Origin: Trinickia dinghuensis | GTDB taxonomy: Bacteria; Pseudomonadota; Gammaproteobacteria; Burkholderiales; Burkholderiaceae | Reading direction: 5' to 3' | DNA length: 63,981 bases | NCBI RefSeq assembly: GCF_003367175.1 | Contig: NZ_QRGA01000027.1 | Span: 1-63,981, forward strand | Shown: piece by piece, positions 41,553 through 51,727 of the stretch | Position numbering within the stretch: the stretch's first letter is position 1 | Layout: every line of letters starts with the position of its first letter | Position numbers and translations under genes: made by a program | The notes under the pieces: generated by a model | What the model was told of the DNA's origin: nothing | Database searches by the model: none | The model's input: only the letters and a program-made list of their open reading frames with translations

Positions 41553-41644
41553 CATTGGTTGTCGTTTTCGACAATCTCCGCATGTCTCCTCCACCCTCCT
41601 CCTTAGGTGGATTAAGCCCGAGCCGAACGTTCGGGCTTTTTTTT
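41553..41644 (+). ncRNA. Candidate small RNA with an anti-Shine-Dalgarno loop
   Basis: About 92 nt from the predicted start to the end of a T run. Hairpin 1: TTGTCG/CGACAA (41559-41574). Hairpin 2: CCACC/GGTGG (41591-41610) with loop CTCCTCCTTA. Hairpin 3: terminator 41614-41638 plus eight T residues. The loop of hairpin 2 contains CCTCCTTA, like the 3' tail of 16S rRNA that reads Shine-Dalgarno sites. No convincing small ORF fits, since the only ATG overlaps the -10 box. I do not recognise a named family. Confidence 0.55.
41614..41644 (+). terminator. Terminator of the candidate small RNA
   Basis: AAGCCCGA (41614-41621) pairs with TCGGGCTT (41631-41638); T residues run 41637-41644. No protein gene on the plus strand precedes it after rnpB, which has its own terminator. 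Confidence 0.8.
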
Positions 41645-41775
41645 GGCCCGAGCTAGCCCGCCGCTGTGGCCTTGGCCCGGCGGGCGCGCTGCTGCCGTCA
41701 CGGCCGCGGCGGGCGCTTGAAGGCTGACCGGCAAGCGTCGTTTTCACGCCGGGGGCCGTCACAGCCGGCACACCT

Positions 41776-41805
41776 TTGACGCGCACTCTCAAATTCCTTT
41801 ATAAT
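41776..41805 (+). promoter_or_regulatory. Strong promoter of rplM-rpsI
   Basis: TTGACG (41776-41781), 18 bp, perfect TATAAT (41800-41805), the best sigma70 match in the window. A start near 41812 leaves a ~124-nt leader with a TTCCGC/GCGGAA hairpin, a possible site for ribosomal protein feedback. Confidence 0.75.
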
Positions 41806-41935
41806 TCAGGACTTTTCCGCATTCATGCCCGCGGAAGAAGAACAGGGAGAGCCTGCACGGTGCCTCGATGCGCCACATCCAAGCAGGAAAAATACGTAGA
41901 AGGGCAATCAAGCAGGTCAATTTTTTGGATCGATC

Positions 41936-42364
41936 ATGAAGACGTTTTCCGCCAAAGCCGAAGAGGTGACGCGCGAATGGTACGTGATTGACGCGACGGA
42001 TAAGGTTCTCGGCCGTGTCGCCAGCGAAGTGGCACGCCGTCTTCGCGGCAAGCATAAGCCTGAGTTCACTCCGCACGTCGACACCGGTGATTTCATCATC
42101 GTCATCAACGCCGGCAAGCTGAAGGTCACGGGCAACAAGACCACGGACAAGAAGTACTACCGTCACTCGGGCTACCCGGGCGGCATCTATGAAACGACGT
42201 TCGGCAAGATGCAAGAACGCTTCCCGGGCCGCGCGCTCGAGAAGGCGGTCAAGGGCATGCTGCCGAAGGGCCCGCTCGGCTACGCGATGATCAAGAAGCT
42301 GAAGGTCTACGCAGAAGCCACGCATCCGCATTCGGCGCAACAGCCGAAGGCGCTCGAGATCTAA
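41936..42364 (+). CDS. rplM: 50S ribosomal protein L13
   Basis: A 142-residue ribosomal protein. Typical blocks are [40 protein letters not shown] and [20 protein letters not shown]. Length equals E. coli L13. It leads the L13-S9 operon, with rpsI 11 bp behind, driven by the strong promoter at 41776-41805 through a long leader. Confidence 0.98.
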   Translation: MKTFSAKAEEVTREWYVIDATDKVLGRVASEVARRLRGKHKPEFTPHVDTGDFIIVINAGKLKVTGNKTTDKKYYRHSGYPGGIYETTFGKMQERFPGRALEKAVKGMLPKGPLGYAMIKKLKVYAEATHPHSAQQPKALEI

Positions 42365-42375
42365 GGGGAGCCCAC

Positions 42376-42768
42376 ATGATCGGTAATTGGAACTACGGTA
42401 CGGGCCGCCGCAAGAGCGCCGTCGCTCGTGTCTTCATCAAGGCCGGCAAGGGCGACATCGTCGTCAACGGCAAGCCCATCGCGGATTACTTCTCGCGTGA
42501 AACGTCGCTGATGATCGTGCGCCAACCGCTCGAACTCACGAACCACGGCACCACGTTCGACATCAAGGTCAACGTGACGGGCGGCGGCGAAACGGGTCAA
42601 GCGGGTGCCGTTCGCCACGGCATCACGCGCGCGCTGATGGACTACGACGCGACGCTGAAGTCGGCTCTGTCGAACGCCGGCTTCGTGACGCGTGACGCTC
42701 GTGAAGTCGAACGTAAGAAGGTCGGCTTCCACAAGGCACGCCGCAGGAAGCAATTCTCGAAGCGTTAA
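42376..42768 (+). CDS. rpsI: 30S ribosomal protein S9
   Basis: A 130-residue ribosomal protein with [20 protein letters not shown] at the start and the conserved basic tail ending KQFSKR, whose last residues reach the P-site tRNA. AAGGGGAG precedes ATG 42376. Partner of rplM in all proteobacteria. Confidence 0.98.
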   Translation: MIGNWNYGTGRRKSAVARVFIKAGKGDIVVNGKPIADYFSRETSLMIVRQPLELTNHGTTFDIKVNVTGGGETGQAGAVRHGITRALMDYDATLKSALSNAGFVTRDAREVERKKVGFHKARRRKQFSKR

Positions 42769-42807
42769 TCGCTTCGAAGCGCTCCGCCTTGCGGTGGGGT
42801 GCTGCCG

Positions 42808-42843
42808 AAAAAGCCGCCGCTGCGTTTCGCACGGCGGCTTTTT
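42808..42843 (+). terminator. Terminator of rplM-rpsI
   Basis: A 12-bp stem (42808-42819 with 42832-42843) with an inner TGCG/CGCA pair and flanking A and T runs. Confidence 0.85.
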
Positions 42844-43048
42844 CGTTTGTATGCCCTTGGTTTTGCTCGCTTTGCCTCCAAGTGGCGTTGTATCTGTCGT
42901 GTATTTCCCACGTTTTCGCCTGGGCAGCCGGGATCAGAACCCATTGCATTCATAGGGTTACCGAAACACGGCTCAGCAAGAGTTGGCGAAGGGCCATACA
43001 ATAGCGCGTGTAAGCAATTGCGCTTGGAAGCTTTTTTGGAGAGTTCGA

Positions 43049-43414
43049 ATGAACGCCGTCACCGATACCCCCGTGACCGAAATGCCGAGCCCCTTCGTCT
43101 TCACGGACGCGGCGGCCGATAAAGTGAAACAACTGATCGACGAGGAAGGCAATCCCGACCTCAAGCTGCGCGTGTTCGTCCAGGGCGGCGGCTGCTCCGG
43201 CTTTCAGTACGGTTTCACGTTCGACGAAGCAGTCAACGAAGACGACACCGTCATGAACAAGGGCGGCGTGCAGCTGCTGATCGATTCGATGAGCTACCAA
43301 TATCTGGTCGGCGCCGAAATCGACTACAAGGACGATATCAACGGCGCGCAGTTCGTCATCAAGAACCCGAACGCTTCGACGACCTGCGGCTGCGGTTCGT
43401 CGTTCTCGGTTTAA
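43049..43414 (+). CDS. erpA: Iron-sulfur cluster insertion protein ErpA
   Basis: A 121-residue A-type carrier delivering Fe-S clusters to apo-enzymes. The three ligand cysteines are in [10 protein letters not shown] and the C-terminal [17 protein letters not shown] precedes ATG 43049; the open frame back to 42983 is intergenic. A TACAAT at 42997-43002 may be its -10 box. Confidence 0.95.
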   Translation: MNAVTDTPVTEMPSPFVFTDAAADKVKQLIDEEGNPDLKLRVFVQGGGCSGFQYGFTFDEAVNEDDTVMNKGGVQLLIDSMSYQYLVGAEIDYKDDINGAQFVIKNPNASTTCGCGSSFSV

Positions 43415-43474
43415 TAAGACGCATCGGACGCATCGCCGGATGATCGGCTAGGCGGTCCGATCCGCCTGCATCGG

Positions 43475-43500
43475 AAAAACGGGGCTTTGGCCCCGTTTTT
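43475..43500 (+). terminator. Bidirectional terminator of erpA and anmK
   Basis: A perfect 11-bp stem (43475-43485 with 43490-43500) including the A and T runs, between convergent genes. Confidence 0.85.
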
Positions 43501-43567
43501 CATTGGTGCGGCGCTTAGTGACGACATACGGGCAGACGACGGACGGCTCCTTGCCGTGCGATCACCC

Positions 43568-44776
43568 TCAACGAGGGTAAATCGCCCCGAGCACCCGTTC
43601 GCCGGCCGCGCCCGTCACCGCCGGCAAATTGCCGGCCGCGCGCTCGACGCAGCGCATCGCGAGCCAGGCGAATGCCAGCGATTCGACGTGATGCGGAGGC
43701 ACACCGAGCACGTCGGTCGTCATCACGGGCACGCCGCTGACGCCGCTTCGATCCAGCGCGTGCTCCAGCGCCTTCAGCAACTCGGGGTTGCGTGCGCCGC
43801 CGCCGCAGACGTACACCGCGCGACAGCCCGGCGCGTGCCGCTCGATTTCGCGTGCGACGCTCACCGCGGTCAGTGCGGCTAACGTCGCTTGCACGTCGGC
43901 GGGGGCGAGCGCTTCGAAGCCGGCGAGCCTGGCGTCGAGCCACTGGGCGTTGAACAGATCGCGCCCCGTGCTCTTGGGCGGAGCCTGTTCGAAGAACGGC
44001 TCGTCGAGCAGCACGTTCAGCAACGATTGATCGACGGTACCGCTTGCGGCGAATCGTCCCCCTTCGTCGTAGGGGGTGCCGAGGTGGCGCTGCGCCCATT
44101 CGTCGAGCAGCACGTTCGCGGGGCCGCAATCGAAACCTCGGATCGCCTGGCAGTCGGCCGCACCGCCGTCCGTGCGTTCGTCCGCTCGTTTTTCACGGCG
44201 CTCCGCCTGCGCCCGCGCGGGCGGCAAGATGGTGATGTTGCTGATGCCGCCGAGATTGCAGACGACGCGGGTTTCGTCCTGCGCCCCGAACACCTGTGCG
44301 TGAAAGGCCGGAACGAGCGGTGCGCCCTGGCCGCCGGCCGCGACGTCGCGGCTGCGAAAATCGGCGACGACGTCGATATGCGTCATTTCCGCGAGCAGCG
44401 CGGGATTGTTGATCTGCCGCGTGTACCCCTTTTCTGGGCGGTGGCGCACGGTTTGGCCGTGCACGCCGATCGCGCGCACGCGCGTGGGGGCGATGTTCGC
44501 GCCGCGCAGCAGCTCGTGGCAGCACACGGCATAGCGGGCGGCCAGCGCGGAAGCGGCCAGCGCCTCGCGCTCGATTTCGTTCTCGCCGGGCTGCTGCAGC
44601 GCGAACAGCGCCGCGCGCAGGCCGTCGGCGAAACCGACGAAGGCATCGGCCAAGACGCGCGGGGCCTCGCCCGCGCGGAACTCGACCGCGATGCCGTCGA
44701 CGCCGTCCATGCTCGTACCCGACATCAGCCCGAAATACACACCGTCGGCACCGGTTTGAGTCGCACTTGCGGCCAA
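43568..44776 (-). CDS. anmK: Anhydro-N-acetylmuramic acid kinase
   Basis: A 402-residue sugar kinase recycling peptidoglycan: it opens and phosphorylates 1,6-anhydro-MurNAc to MurNAc-6-phosphate. The ATP loop [13 protein letters not shown], the catalytic region [20 protein letters not shown] and [14 protein letters not shown] are intact. Residues ~186-212 are a charged, Arg/Glu-rich insertion absent from the ~370-residue family norm. It is divergent from tyrS. Confidence 0.93.
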   Translation of the reverse strand: MAASATQTGADGVYFGLMSGTSMDGVDGIAVEFRAGEAPRVLADAFVGFADGLRAALFALQQPGENEIEREALAASALAARYAVCCHELLRGANIAPTRVRAIGVHGQTVRHRPEKGYTRQINNPALLAEMTHIDVVADFRSRDVAAGGQGAPLVPAFHAQVFGAQDETRVVCNLGGISNITILPPARAQAERREKRADERTDGGAADCQAIRGFDCGPANVLLDEWAQRHLGTPYDEGGRFAASGTVDQSLLNVLLDEPFFEQAPPKSTGRDLFNAQWLDARLAGFEALAPADVQATLAALTAVSVAREIERHAPGCRAVYVCGGGARNPELLKALEHALDRSGVSGVPVMTTDVLGVPPHHVESLAFAWLAMRCVERAAGNLPAVTGAAGERVLGAIYPR

Positions 44777-44995
44777 TTCTTGCTCCTCGTCGTCATTTCA
44801 TGATGGGCCTGGGGAAATGCCCTGAAGAAAGCGCCCGTGCACTTGCTCGCGGGACCGATTATCCGCGAGAACCGCTGCCCTTGCTAACGGCCGCACGATC
44901 GCCTCAATCAGGTCCTTCGTGCCGATCCACACGCTAAATATGGGAGAATTAAGGCTTTTGCACCGTCCGCCAGCCGGATCAACCGAATTCCAAAG

Positions 44996-46243
44996 ATGAG
45001 CACCGAGTCCACTTCCAAGCCTGCCTCGCCGTTTCCGATCACGGACGAGGTGCGCCATGCGCTTGCCGTCGCGAAGCGCGGCGCCGATGAACTGCTGATC
45101 GAAGAGGAATTCGCGCAGAAGCTCGCCCGCAGCGCGGCCACGGGCACGCCGCTGCGGATCAAACTGGGTCTCGACCCGACCGCCCCCGACATTCACATCG
45201 GGCACACGGTCGTGCTGAACAAGATGCGCCAGCTGCAGGACCTCGGGCATACGGTCATTTTTCTCATCGGCGATTTCACCTCGCTGATCGGCGATCCGTC
45301 CGGGCGCAATGCAACGCGTCCACCGCTCACGCGCGAGCAAATCGAATCGAACGCCAAGACGTACTTCGAGCAAGCAGCCCTCGTGCTCGACCGTGAAAAA
45401 ACCGAAATTCGCTACAACAGCGAGTGGTCGATGCCGCTCGGTGCCGACGGCATGATCAAGCTCGCCTCGCGCTACACGGTGGCGCGCATCCTCGAGCGCG
45501 AGGATTTCACGAAGCGCTTCCAAGGCGGCGTGCCGATTTCGATCCATGAATTCCTGTATCCGCTGATGCAAGGGTACGACTCGGTCGCATTGAACGCCGA
45601 TCTCGAACTCGGCGGAACGGATCAAAAATTCAACTTGCTGGTCGGCCGCGAATTGCAAAAGCAATACGGGCAGGAACAGCAGTGCATCTTGACGATGCCG
45701 TTGCTCGAGGGCCTCGACGGCGTCGACAAAATGTCGAAGTCGAAGAACAACTACGTCGGCATCAGCGAAAGGCCGAACGACATGTTCGGCAAGCTCATGA
45801 GCATCTCTGACGTCCTGATGTGGCGTTACTTCGAGCTGCTGTCGTTCCGCGGCCTCGACGAAATCGCGGGTTTCCGGCGCGAGGCGGAAGCGGGACGCAA
45901 TCCGCGCGATTTCAAGGTGCTGCTCGCGCAGGAGATCGTCGCGCGATTCCATTCGCCGGCCGATGCCGAACGTGCGCTCGAGGATTTCAACCACCGCGCC
46001 AAGGGCGGTGTGCCCGACGATATTCCCTCGGTCACGCTCGGCGGCGCGCCGCTTGCGATCGGCCAGTTGCTGAAGCAGGCGGGGCTCGCTTCGTCCACCA
46101 GCGATGCGCTTCGCAACGTCGAACAGAACGGCGTGCGGATCGACGGCACGGTGATTTCGGACAAGGCCCTCAAGGTCGAGGCCGGCGAATACATCGTGCA
46201 GGTGGGCAAGCGCCGCTTCGCGCGCGTGACGCTCACGGCGTAA
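44996..46243 (+). CDS. tyrS: Tyrosyl-tRNA synthetase
   Basis: A 415-residue class I synthetase charging tRNA-Tyr. HIGH is in [13 protein letters not shown] and KMSKS in [12 protein letters not shown]; a C-terminal S4-like RNA-binding domain ends the protein. It belongs to the longer TyrZ-like group with [20 protein letters not shown]. No good ribosome site is seen before ATG 44996. dtd follows 69 bp later, a sensible quality-control pairing. Confidence 0.95.
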   Translation: MSTESTSKPASPFPITDEVRHALAVAKRGADELLIEEEFAQKLARSAATGTPLRIKLGLDPTAPDIHIGHTVVLNKMRQLQDLGHTVIFLIGDFTSLIGDPSGRNATRPPLTREQIESNAKTYFEQAALVLDREKTEIRYNSEWSMPLGADGMIKLASRYTVARILEREDFTKRFQGGVPISIHEFLYPLMQGYDSVALNADLELGGTDQKFNLLVGRELQKQYGQEQQCILTMPLLEGLDGVDKMSKSKNNYVGISERPNDMFGKLMSISDVLMWRYFELLSFRGLDEIAGFRREAEAGRNPRDFKVLLAQEIVARFHSPADAERALEDFNHRAKGGVPDDIPSVTLGGAPLAIGQLLKQAGLASSTSDALRNVEQNGVRIDGTVISDKALKVEAGEYIVQVGKRRFARVTLTA

Positions 46244-46312
46244 GGGGCGGCTCGTGTCGTTCACTTGCCGAGAGACGGCGCTGGCCCGCGGGTACGGCAA
46301 CGGAGCTTGCCG

Positions 46313-46771
46313 ATGATCGCGCTGATCCAGCGAGTGACGCAGGCTAGCGTGCGCGTGGGCGAGCGCATCACGGGCGAGATCGGGCCGGGGCTGCTCGCGC
46401 TCGTGTGCGCCGAACGCGGCGATACCGAGGCGAGTGCCGACAAGCTGCTCACGAAGATGCTCAGTTATCGCGTCTTCAGCGATGCGGCTGGCAAGATGAA
46501 CCTGCCCGTGACGAACATCGACGGGGCGGGGCGCGCGGGCGGCCTGCTGCTCGTCTCCCAATTCACGCTCGCCGCGGATACGGCGAGCGGCCTGCGTCCG
46601 AGCTTTACGCCCGCGGCGGCGCCCGAAGACGGCAAGCGGTTGTTCGACCGCTTCGTCGCGGCGGCCCGCAAGAGCCATCCGATCGTGGAAACGGGCGAGT
46701 TCGGCGCGATGATGCAGGTGTCGCTCGTCAACGACGGGCCCGTGACGTTCTGGCTGCAGACGCGTCCCTGA
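46313..46771 (+). CDS. dtd: D-aminoacyl-tRNA deacylase
   Basis: A 152-residue enzyme removing D-amino acids (notably D-Tyr) and glycine from mischarged tRNAs. The active-site motifs SQFTLAAD and [10 protein letters not shown] (Gly-cisPro type) are intact. GGAG stands before ATG 46313. It follows tyrS, which makes the commonest D-aminoacyl product. Confidence 0.96.
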   Translation: MIALIQRVTQASVRVGERITGEIGPGLLALVCAERGDTEASADKLLTKMLSYRVFSDAAGKMNLPVTNIDGAGRAGGLLLVSQFTLAADTASGLRPSFTPAAAPEDGKRLFDRFVAAARKSHPIVETGEFGAMMQVSLVNDGPVTFWLQTRP

Positions 46772-46792
46772 ACTTTTTTCGATTTCACGCAG

Positions 46793-47470
46793 ATGCCGAT
46801 GCCCACGCGAGTTCTTTTCATCCGACATGGCGAGACGTCCTGGAATCGCGTGAAGCGCATCCAAGGGCACATCGACATTCCGCTTGCAGAGACCGGTGCC
46901 TTGCAGGCGCAGCGTCTCGCCGAGCGATTGGCCCGCGAAGCGCGCGACGGTTTGCGGCTTGACGCGATCTACTCGAGCGATCTGCAGCGAGCGCAGCAAA
47001 CGGCGCAACCTACGGCTTCCGCACTCGGGATTGTCCCGAATCTCGTCGAGGGTTTGCGCGAGCGTTCCTATGGGATTTTCCAGGGCCACGACAGCGAAGA
47101 AATCGCGCAGCGCTATCCCGACGAATACGCGCATTGGCAAACCCGGGATCCCGGCTTCGCGCCGGCGGGCGGGGAATCGGTGCGCGGGTTTTATCATCGG
47201 GTCGTGCACGCCGTGGCCGCGATCGTGGCGAAGCATCCGGGCGGCCGTATCGCCTGCGTCACGCACGGCGGCGTGCTCGATTGCGTGTACCGTCATGCAA
47301 ACGGCTTGGCGCTCGATGCGCCGCGCGATTATCCGTTGCTCAACACGAGCATCAACACCGTCGAGTTCGACGGCGGCGGAGCGGCGAAGGTGCTCGATTG
47401 GGCCGATGTGACCCATCTTGGCAGCGCGAGCGATGATGACGGATTAGCGAAGGGTGGCGCTCGCAAATGA
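46793..47470 (+). CDS. Histidine phosphatase family protein (GpmB-like)
   Basis: A 225-residue protein with the catalytic loop FIRHGETSWN, SSDLQRAQQTAQPTA and the second His in VTHGGVLDCVYR. Often annotated as phosphoglycerate mutase 2, but this group includes broad phosphatases such as cobalamin or nucleotide phosphatases; substrate not determinable. It lies 21 bp after dtd. Confidence 0.85.
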   Translation: MPMPTRVLFIRHGETSWNRVKRIQGHIDIPLAETGALQAQRLAERLAREARDGLRLDAIYSSDLQRAQQTAQPTASALGIVPNLVEGLRERSYGIFQGHDSEEIAQRYPDEYAHWQTRDPGFAPAGGESVRGFYHRVVHAVAAIVAKHPGGRIACVTHGGVLDCVYRHANGLALDAPRDYPLLNTSINTVEFDGGGAAKVLDWADVTHLGSASDDDGLAKGGARK

Positions 47471-47582
47471 TGCGAATGCGCTAATTTGCAGTAGGCCTCA
47501 CCGCCCGATTGAAAAATTGGATGTTCCGGGCCGTGGGTTACCGGCCTTGGGCCGCGGCAATCGACTCGAAAGCGGAGAAGGG

Positions 47583-48824
47583 ATGGACAAGCAAGGTTTC
47601 ACCACAGGCATCGTTCACGGCGACCGAGCCGTGGGCAACGAGCACGGCGGCGTGCACCAGCCGATTCATACCTCCGTGCAATACGGCTTCGAGCGCGTCG
47701 AGGATCTGATCGGCGTGTTTCAAGGTACGAAGAAGGGCGGCTTCAATTACGCGCGGCAAGGCACCCCCACGACGGCGGCGCTCGAGCGCAAGATCACGAG
47801 CCTGGAAGAGGGCGTCGGCACGATCTGCTTCAGCACCGGCATGGCCGCGATCACGGCGACGTTTCTCACGCTCTTGCGCGCCGGCGATCATCTGATATCG
47901 AGCCGTTACGTGTTCGGCAACACGAATAGCTTGTTCGGCACGTTGCGTACGCTGGGTGTCGAAGTCACGACAGTCGATGCGGGCGCCGCCGAGAACGTGA
48001 AGAATGCGATTCGGCCGAATACGCGCATGGTATTCGTCGAAACGATCGCCAATCCCGGCACGCAGATTCCGGACTTGAGCAGAATCGGCGACGTCTGCCG
48101 CGAGCATGGCATCGCGTATGTGGTCGACAACACGATTACGTCGCCTGCCTTGTTCAAGCCGAAGGCGGTCGGCGCGAGCCTTGTCATCAACTCGCTGACC
48201 AAGACGATCGCAGGCCACGGCACGGCGCTTGGCGGAGCCGTGACGGATACGGGGTTGTTCGACTGGAGCGCGTATCCGAACATTGCCGACGAGTATCGGC
48301 GTGCGCCGGCGAAGGAGCAGGGGCTGTTGCAGATCCGCAAGAAAGGCCTGCGCGACATGGGCGCGACGTTGTCGTCGGAACAGGCCCATACCATTGCCGT
48401 GGGTGCCGAAACGCTCGCCTTGCGCGTGAAGCAAAGCAGCGAGAACGCGTTTGCGCTTGCGCAGTTCCTGGAAGGGCACTCGGCCGTCGGCAAGGTGCTC
48501 TATCCGGGCCTAAAGAGCCATCCGCAATACGAGATCGCTCAAGCGCTATTCAAGGGCGCATCGTGGCTGCTTTCGTTCGAATTGCTCAACGCGGCGCGCA
48601 TGATCGAAGTCGTCAATGCGCTCAAGTTGCCGATCAAGGCAACGGGCCTTGCCGACACGCGCACGCTCATCATTCCCGTGGCACCGACGATTTTTTACGA
48701 AGCCGGCGCGGAAACGCGTAAGGCGATGGGTATTTCCGACGGAATGCTGCGGCTGTCGGTGGGCATCGAGGATATCGACGATCTGATTGCCGATTTTTCG
48801 CAAGCGTTGGCATTGGCGGCATAA
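47583..48824 (+). CDS. PLP-dependent trans-sulfuration enzyme (cystathionine gamma-synthase family)
   Basis: A 413-residue fold-type I PLP enzyme. The Lys of the internal aldimine is in VINSLTKTIAGHGTALGGAV, with YVVDNTITSPALFKPKAVGA before it and YARQGTPTTAALERKI near the N-terminus. The family covers cystathionine synthase, cystathionine and methionine lyases and O-acyl-homoserine sulfhydrylase, and motifs do not decide between them. GCGGAGAAGGG precedes ATG 47583. The 112-bp gap upstream showed no riboswitch pattern I know. Confidence 0.85.
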   Translation: MDKQGFTTGIVHGDRAVGNEHGGVHQPIHTSVQYGFERVEDLIGVFQGTKKGGFNYARQGTPTTAALERKITSLEEGVGTICFSTGMAAITATFLTLLRAGDHLISSRYVFGNTNSLFGTLRTLGVEVTTVDAGAAENVKNAIRPNTRMVFVETIANPGTQIPDLSRIGDVCREHGIAYVVDNTITSPALFKPKAVGASLVINSLTKTIAGHGTALGGAVTDTGLFDWSAYPNIADEYRRAPAKEQGLLQIRKKGLRDMGATLSSEQAHTIAVGAETLALRVKQSSENAFALAQFLEGHSAVGKVLYPGLKSHPQYEIAQALFKGASWLLSFELLNAARMIEVVNALKLPIKATGLADTRTLIIPVAPTIFYEAGAETRKAMGISDGMLRLSVGIEDIDDLIADFSQALALAA

Positions 48825-48845
48825 CATCCGGATCGCCGGATCGGA

Positions 48846-48870
48846 GGGGGCGTTCTTGTTGTCCCCCTTT
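48846..48870 (+). terminator. Weak terminator after the trans-sulfuration gene
   Basis: GGGGG (48846-48850) and CCCCC (48863-48867) with a 12-nt loop, followed by three T residues; a hairpin at 48910-48931 follows. Confidence 0.4.
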
Positions 48871-48942
48871 CCAATCTCGCAGCGGCCTCCCGTCCTGATC
48901 TTGGCCACCGTGCATTGGCATGGCCATGCACGCTAAGCACGG

Positions 48943-49884
48943 CTAAACATCCGGCGCGGCCGCCGCCCGTTGCCTCGCCCGTTTCGACACCGCATTCACG
49001 TGCGCCCAGCGAATGAACGGCCCCACAAGCCGTACGCCGGGCCGCGCGAGTCCCGCCCGCATGCGCGCGAGCGGCGTGAGGCCGAGCATTTCCTGCGCCC
49101 AATCGGGCAACAGATCGACGCCTGCGTTCAGCATCAATCGCACCGCCGGTTTCATGAGCGGGCGATCGGGCGGCGCCGCATCGCGCAAAATGCGCACGAC
49201 TTCGTGCGTGCGCGGCCCCGCTTCGAGTTCCGGACGCATCGACGACAAATACTCGGCCACTTGCGCCCGTGTTTCCGGCACATCGGTCGCGCCGAGCATC
49301 TTGGCGATCAGTGCGACCTCGGTGTAATAGCGATCCTGTTCGGCCGTTGACAGCAAGGGATTCACGTAGCGCAGATGCGCGGCCAGAAAGCTCGACACTT
49401 CCGCCACGTGCACCCACGTCAGCAACGCGGGGTCGCTCGCGCGATAGGGGCGGCCGTCGGGCGCAACGCCCGTGACGGAAAGATGGATACGCTTGACGCG
49501 CTCGATCAGCGCATGGGCATCGGCGCGCGCGCCGTAGGTCGTGCCCGCGATGAACGTGGCCGTGCGCCGCAGGCGTCCGCGCATGTCGGTGCGGAACGTC
49601 GAATGGTCCCAGACCCCGGCCAATGCCAGCGGATGCAACGTCTGCAGCATCAACGCGCTGATGCCGCCGATCATCATCGACGTGAAATCGGCATGCACTT
49701 GCCAGCAGACGGCGTCGGGGCCGAATAGCCCCGGATCGCCGGGAGGATGGGTGTAATCGAGCGAGGGGCCGCTTCCACTCGTCACGCTAAGTACGCCTTG
49801 CGAGATTCGCTGGCGCAAACGCATGACAAACGCGGGATCCGAGGTGTCTTGCCCGCTGCCGTGATGAGTACCCGGTTCGGACAT
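48943..49884 (-). CDS. DUF2236 (oxygenase MpaB/Lcp-like) family protein
   Basis: A 313-residue helical protein with PDAVCWQVHADFTSMMIGGISA, LMLQTLHPLALAGV and WVHVAEVSSFLAAHLRY, matching DUF2236 with histidines that could bind heme b as in latex-clearing oxygenases. Function in this organism is unknown. ATG 49884 (MSEPGTHH) is chosen over an upstream frame that would overlap ruvB. It lies 40 bp downstream of the ruvB stop, same direction. Confidence 0.8.
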   Translation of the reverse strand: MSEPGTHHGSGQDTSDPAFVMRLRQRISQGVLSVTSGSGPSLDYTHPPGDPGLFGPDAVCWQVHADFTSMMIGGISALMLQTLHPLALAGVWDHSTFRTDMRGRLRRTATFIAGTTYGARADAHALIERVKRIHLSVTGVAPDGRPYRASDPALLTWVHVAEVSSFLAAHLRYVNPLLSTAEQDRYYTEVALIAKMLGATDVPETRAQVAEYLSSMRPELEAGPRTHEVVRILRDAAPPDRPLMKPAVRLMLNAGVDLLPDWAQEMLGLTPLARMRAGLARPGVRLVGPFIRWAHVNAVSKRARQRAAAAPDV

Positions 49885-49924
49885 CGCTACCTCGCCTCTA
49901 AGCTCATGGATCGGCGTGGGGCGC

Positions 49925-51001
49925 TCACGCGCCGTTCGCGTCGTCCCACAGATTGCGCACGGTGCTTTGAGCGTCGGGCGCGGCAAGGCCGAAGTGGCGG
50001 TAAGCCGCGAGCGTCGCGACGCGTCCGCGCGGCGTGCGCTGCAAGAAGCCTTGCTGGATCAAATAGGGTTCGAGGACGTCTTCGATCGTATCGCGCTCCT
50101 CGCCGATGGCGGCGGCGAGATTGTCGACGCCGACGGGGCCGCCGTCGAACTTGTGCAGGATCGCCTCGAGCAGCTTGCGGTCCATCAAATCGAAGCCGAC
50201 CGGATCGACGTCGAGCATGGCCAGCGCCGCATCGGCGACGCGCGCGGTGATCTCACCGTCGGCCTTGACTTCGGCGTAGTCGCGCACGCGCCGCAGCAGG
50301 CGGTTCGCGATCCGCGGCGTGCCGCGCGAGCGTTTGGCGATTTCGAATGCGCCGTCCGGGTGGATTTGCGCGCCCAGCAGCGCCGCCGAACGGCGCACGA
50401 TGCGCGAGAGCTGCTCCGCATCGTAGAACTCGAGGCGGGCGACGATGCCGAAGCGGTCGCGCAGCGGGTTGGTCAGCATGCCCGCGCGCGTGGTTGCACC
50501 GACGAGCGTAAACGGCTGCAGATCGAGCTTCACGCTGCGCGCGGCCGGCCCTTCGCCGATCATGATGTCGATCTGGTAATCCTCGAGCGCCGGATACAGG
50601 ATTTCCTCGACGACGGGCGAGAGCCGGTGGATTTCGTCGATGAACAGGACATCGTTCGCTTCGAGGTTCGTCAGCAGTGCGGCGAGGTCGCCCGCGCGTT
50701 CGAGCACCGGGCCGGAAGTCTGGCGCAGGTTCACGCCCATTTCGCGCGCGATGATGTGCGCGAGGGTGGTCTTGCCGAGCCCTGGGGGACCGAACAGCAG
50801 CACGTGGTCGAGCGCTTCCGAACGGCGTTTCGCGGCTTCGATGAAGATTTCGAGCTGGCCGCGCACCTTTTCCTGCCCGACGTATTCGTCGAGCTGGCGC
50901 GGACGCAGCGCTCGCTCGAAGGCTTCTTCGTGCGAGGACGCGGGCGTGGCGGCAATGATGCGCTCGCTGGCGAGCTTGTCGGTTTCGATCATGCGTGCCA
51001 T
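49925..51001 (-). CDS. ruvB: Holliday junction helicase RuvB
   Basis: A 358-residue AAA+ motor driving branch migration with RuvA. Walker A is [13 protein letters not shown], Walker [13 protein letters not shown], sensor 1 [11 protein letters not shown], and the arginine finger region [20 protein letters not shown]. Gap of 57 bp from ruvA. Confidence 0.97.
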   Translation of the reverse strand: MARMIETDKLASERIIAATPASSHEEAFERALRPRQLDEYVGQEKVRGQLEIFIEAAKRRSEALDHVLLFGPPGLGKTTLAHIIAREMGVNLRQTSGPVLERAGDLAALLTNLEANDVLFIDEIHRLSPVVEEILYPALEDYQIDIMIGEGPAARSVKLDLQPFTLVGATTRAGMLTNPLRDRFGIVARLEFYDAEQLSRIVRRSAALLGAQIHPDGAFEIAKRSRGTPRIANRLLRRVRDYAEVKADGEITARVADAALAMLDVDPVGFDLMDRKLLEAILHKFDGGPVGVDNLAAAIGEERDTIEDVLEPYLIQQGFLQRTPRGRVATLAAYRHFGLAAPDAQSTVRNLWDDANGA

Positions 51002-51058
51002 TGTACCGCGCGCGCCCGGCGCTCAGGCCCGGCGATGCCTGCGGCGTTCGGCCCGCGG

Positions 51059-51640
51059 TTACGCCTTCGACAGTGCCTTGAGGGCGAGCTTGATCCCTTC
51101 GGAGACCCCGGTGCCGGCGGGCACGTTCTTGATTGCCGCGAGCGCTTCCTTTTCGGAGTAGCCGAGCGCGAGCAGGGCGTTGAGGATGTCGGACGCGTGA
51201 TCCGACGGCGAGGCGGCGGCCGCGGCGGCGCCGATATCGGCCCCGAGCTTGCCTTTCAGTTCGAGCATCAACCGTTCGGCCGTTTTCTTGCCGATGCCGG
51301 GCACGCGCGTGAGACGCACGGCATCCTGCAGCGTGACGGCCTGCGCGAGTTCCTGCACGCTCATGCCGGACAGCACGGCCAGCGCCATGCGCGCGCCGAT
51401 GCCGCTGATCTTGAGCAGTTCCCGGAACGTGGCGCGTTCCTGCGCGGTGCCGAAGCCGTAGAGCAGGTGCGCGTCTTCACGCACGATGAGCTGCGTGAGC
51501 AGGGCGACTTTTTCGCCGGTGGGCGGCAGGTTGTAGAAGGTGCTCATCGGCACGTCGACTTCATAGCCGACGCCGTTGCAATCGACGAGCAGGTGAGGCG
51601 GATTCTTTTCGAGCAGGATGCCGGCGATGCGACCGATCAT
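51059..51640 (-). CDS. ruvA: Holliday junction protein RuvA
   Basis: A 193-residue tetramerising protein that holds four-way junctions for RuvB. OB-fold start [20 protein letters not shown], helix-hairpin-helix [16 protein letters not shown] and [16 protein letters not shown], and a C-terminal domain that contacts RuvB. Confidence 0.97.
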   Translation of the reverse strand: MIGRIAGILLEKNPPHLLVDCNGVGYEVDVPMSTFYNLPPTGEKVALLTQLIVREDAHLLYGFGTAQERATFRELLKISGIGARMALAVLSGMSVQELAQAVTLQDAVRLTRVPGIGKKTAERLMLELKGKLGADIGAAAAAASPSDHASDILNALLALGYSEKEALAAIKNVPAGTGVSEGIKLALKALSKA

Positions 51641-51727
51641 GGCGGAGTGGGCGTGAACCGAAAGCGCGAGTGTAGCGCACCGGGGCGCCTGGCCGGAACG
51701 CCGCCGCGACGATTGCGCTGCCCGCCG

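Noticed and set aside
44798-47416. 872-residue minus-strand ORF over tyrS, dtd and the phosphatase
   Set aside because: It spans several certain genes and their gaps without any family motif; a GC-bias artefact.
47471-47582. Possible SAM or SAH riboswitch before the trans-sulfuration enzyme
   Set aside because: The gap lacks the conserved cores of the SAM-I, SAM-II and SAH classes that I know; only generic GC-rich pairing is seen.
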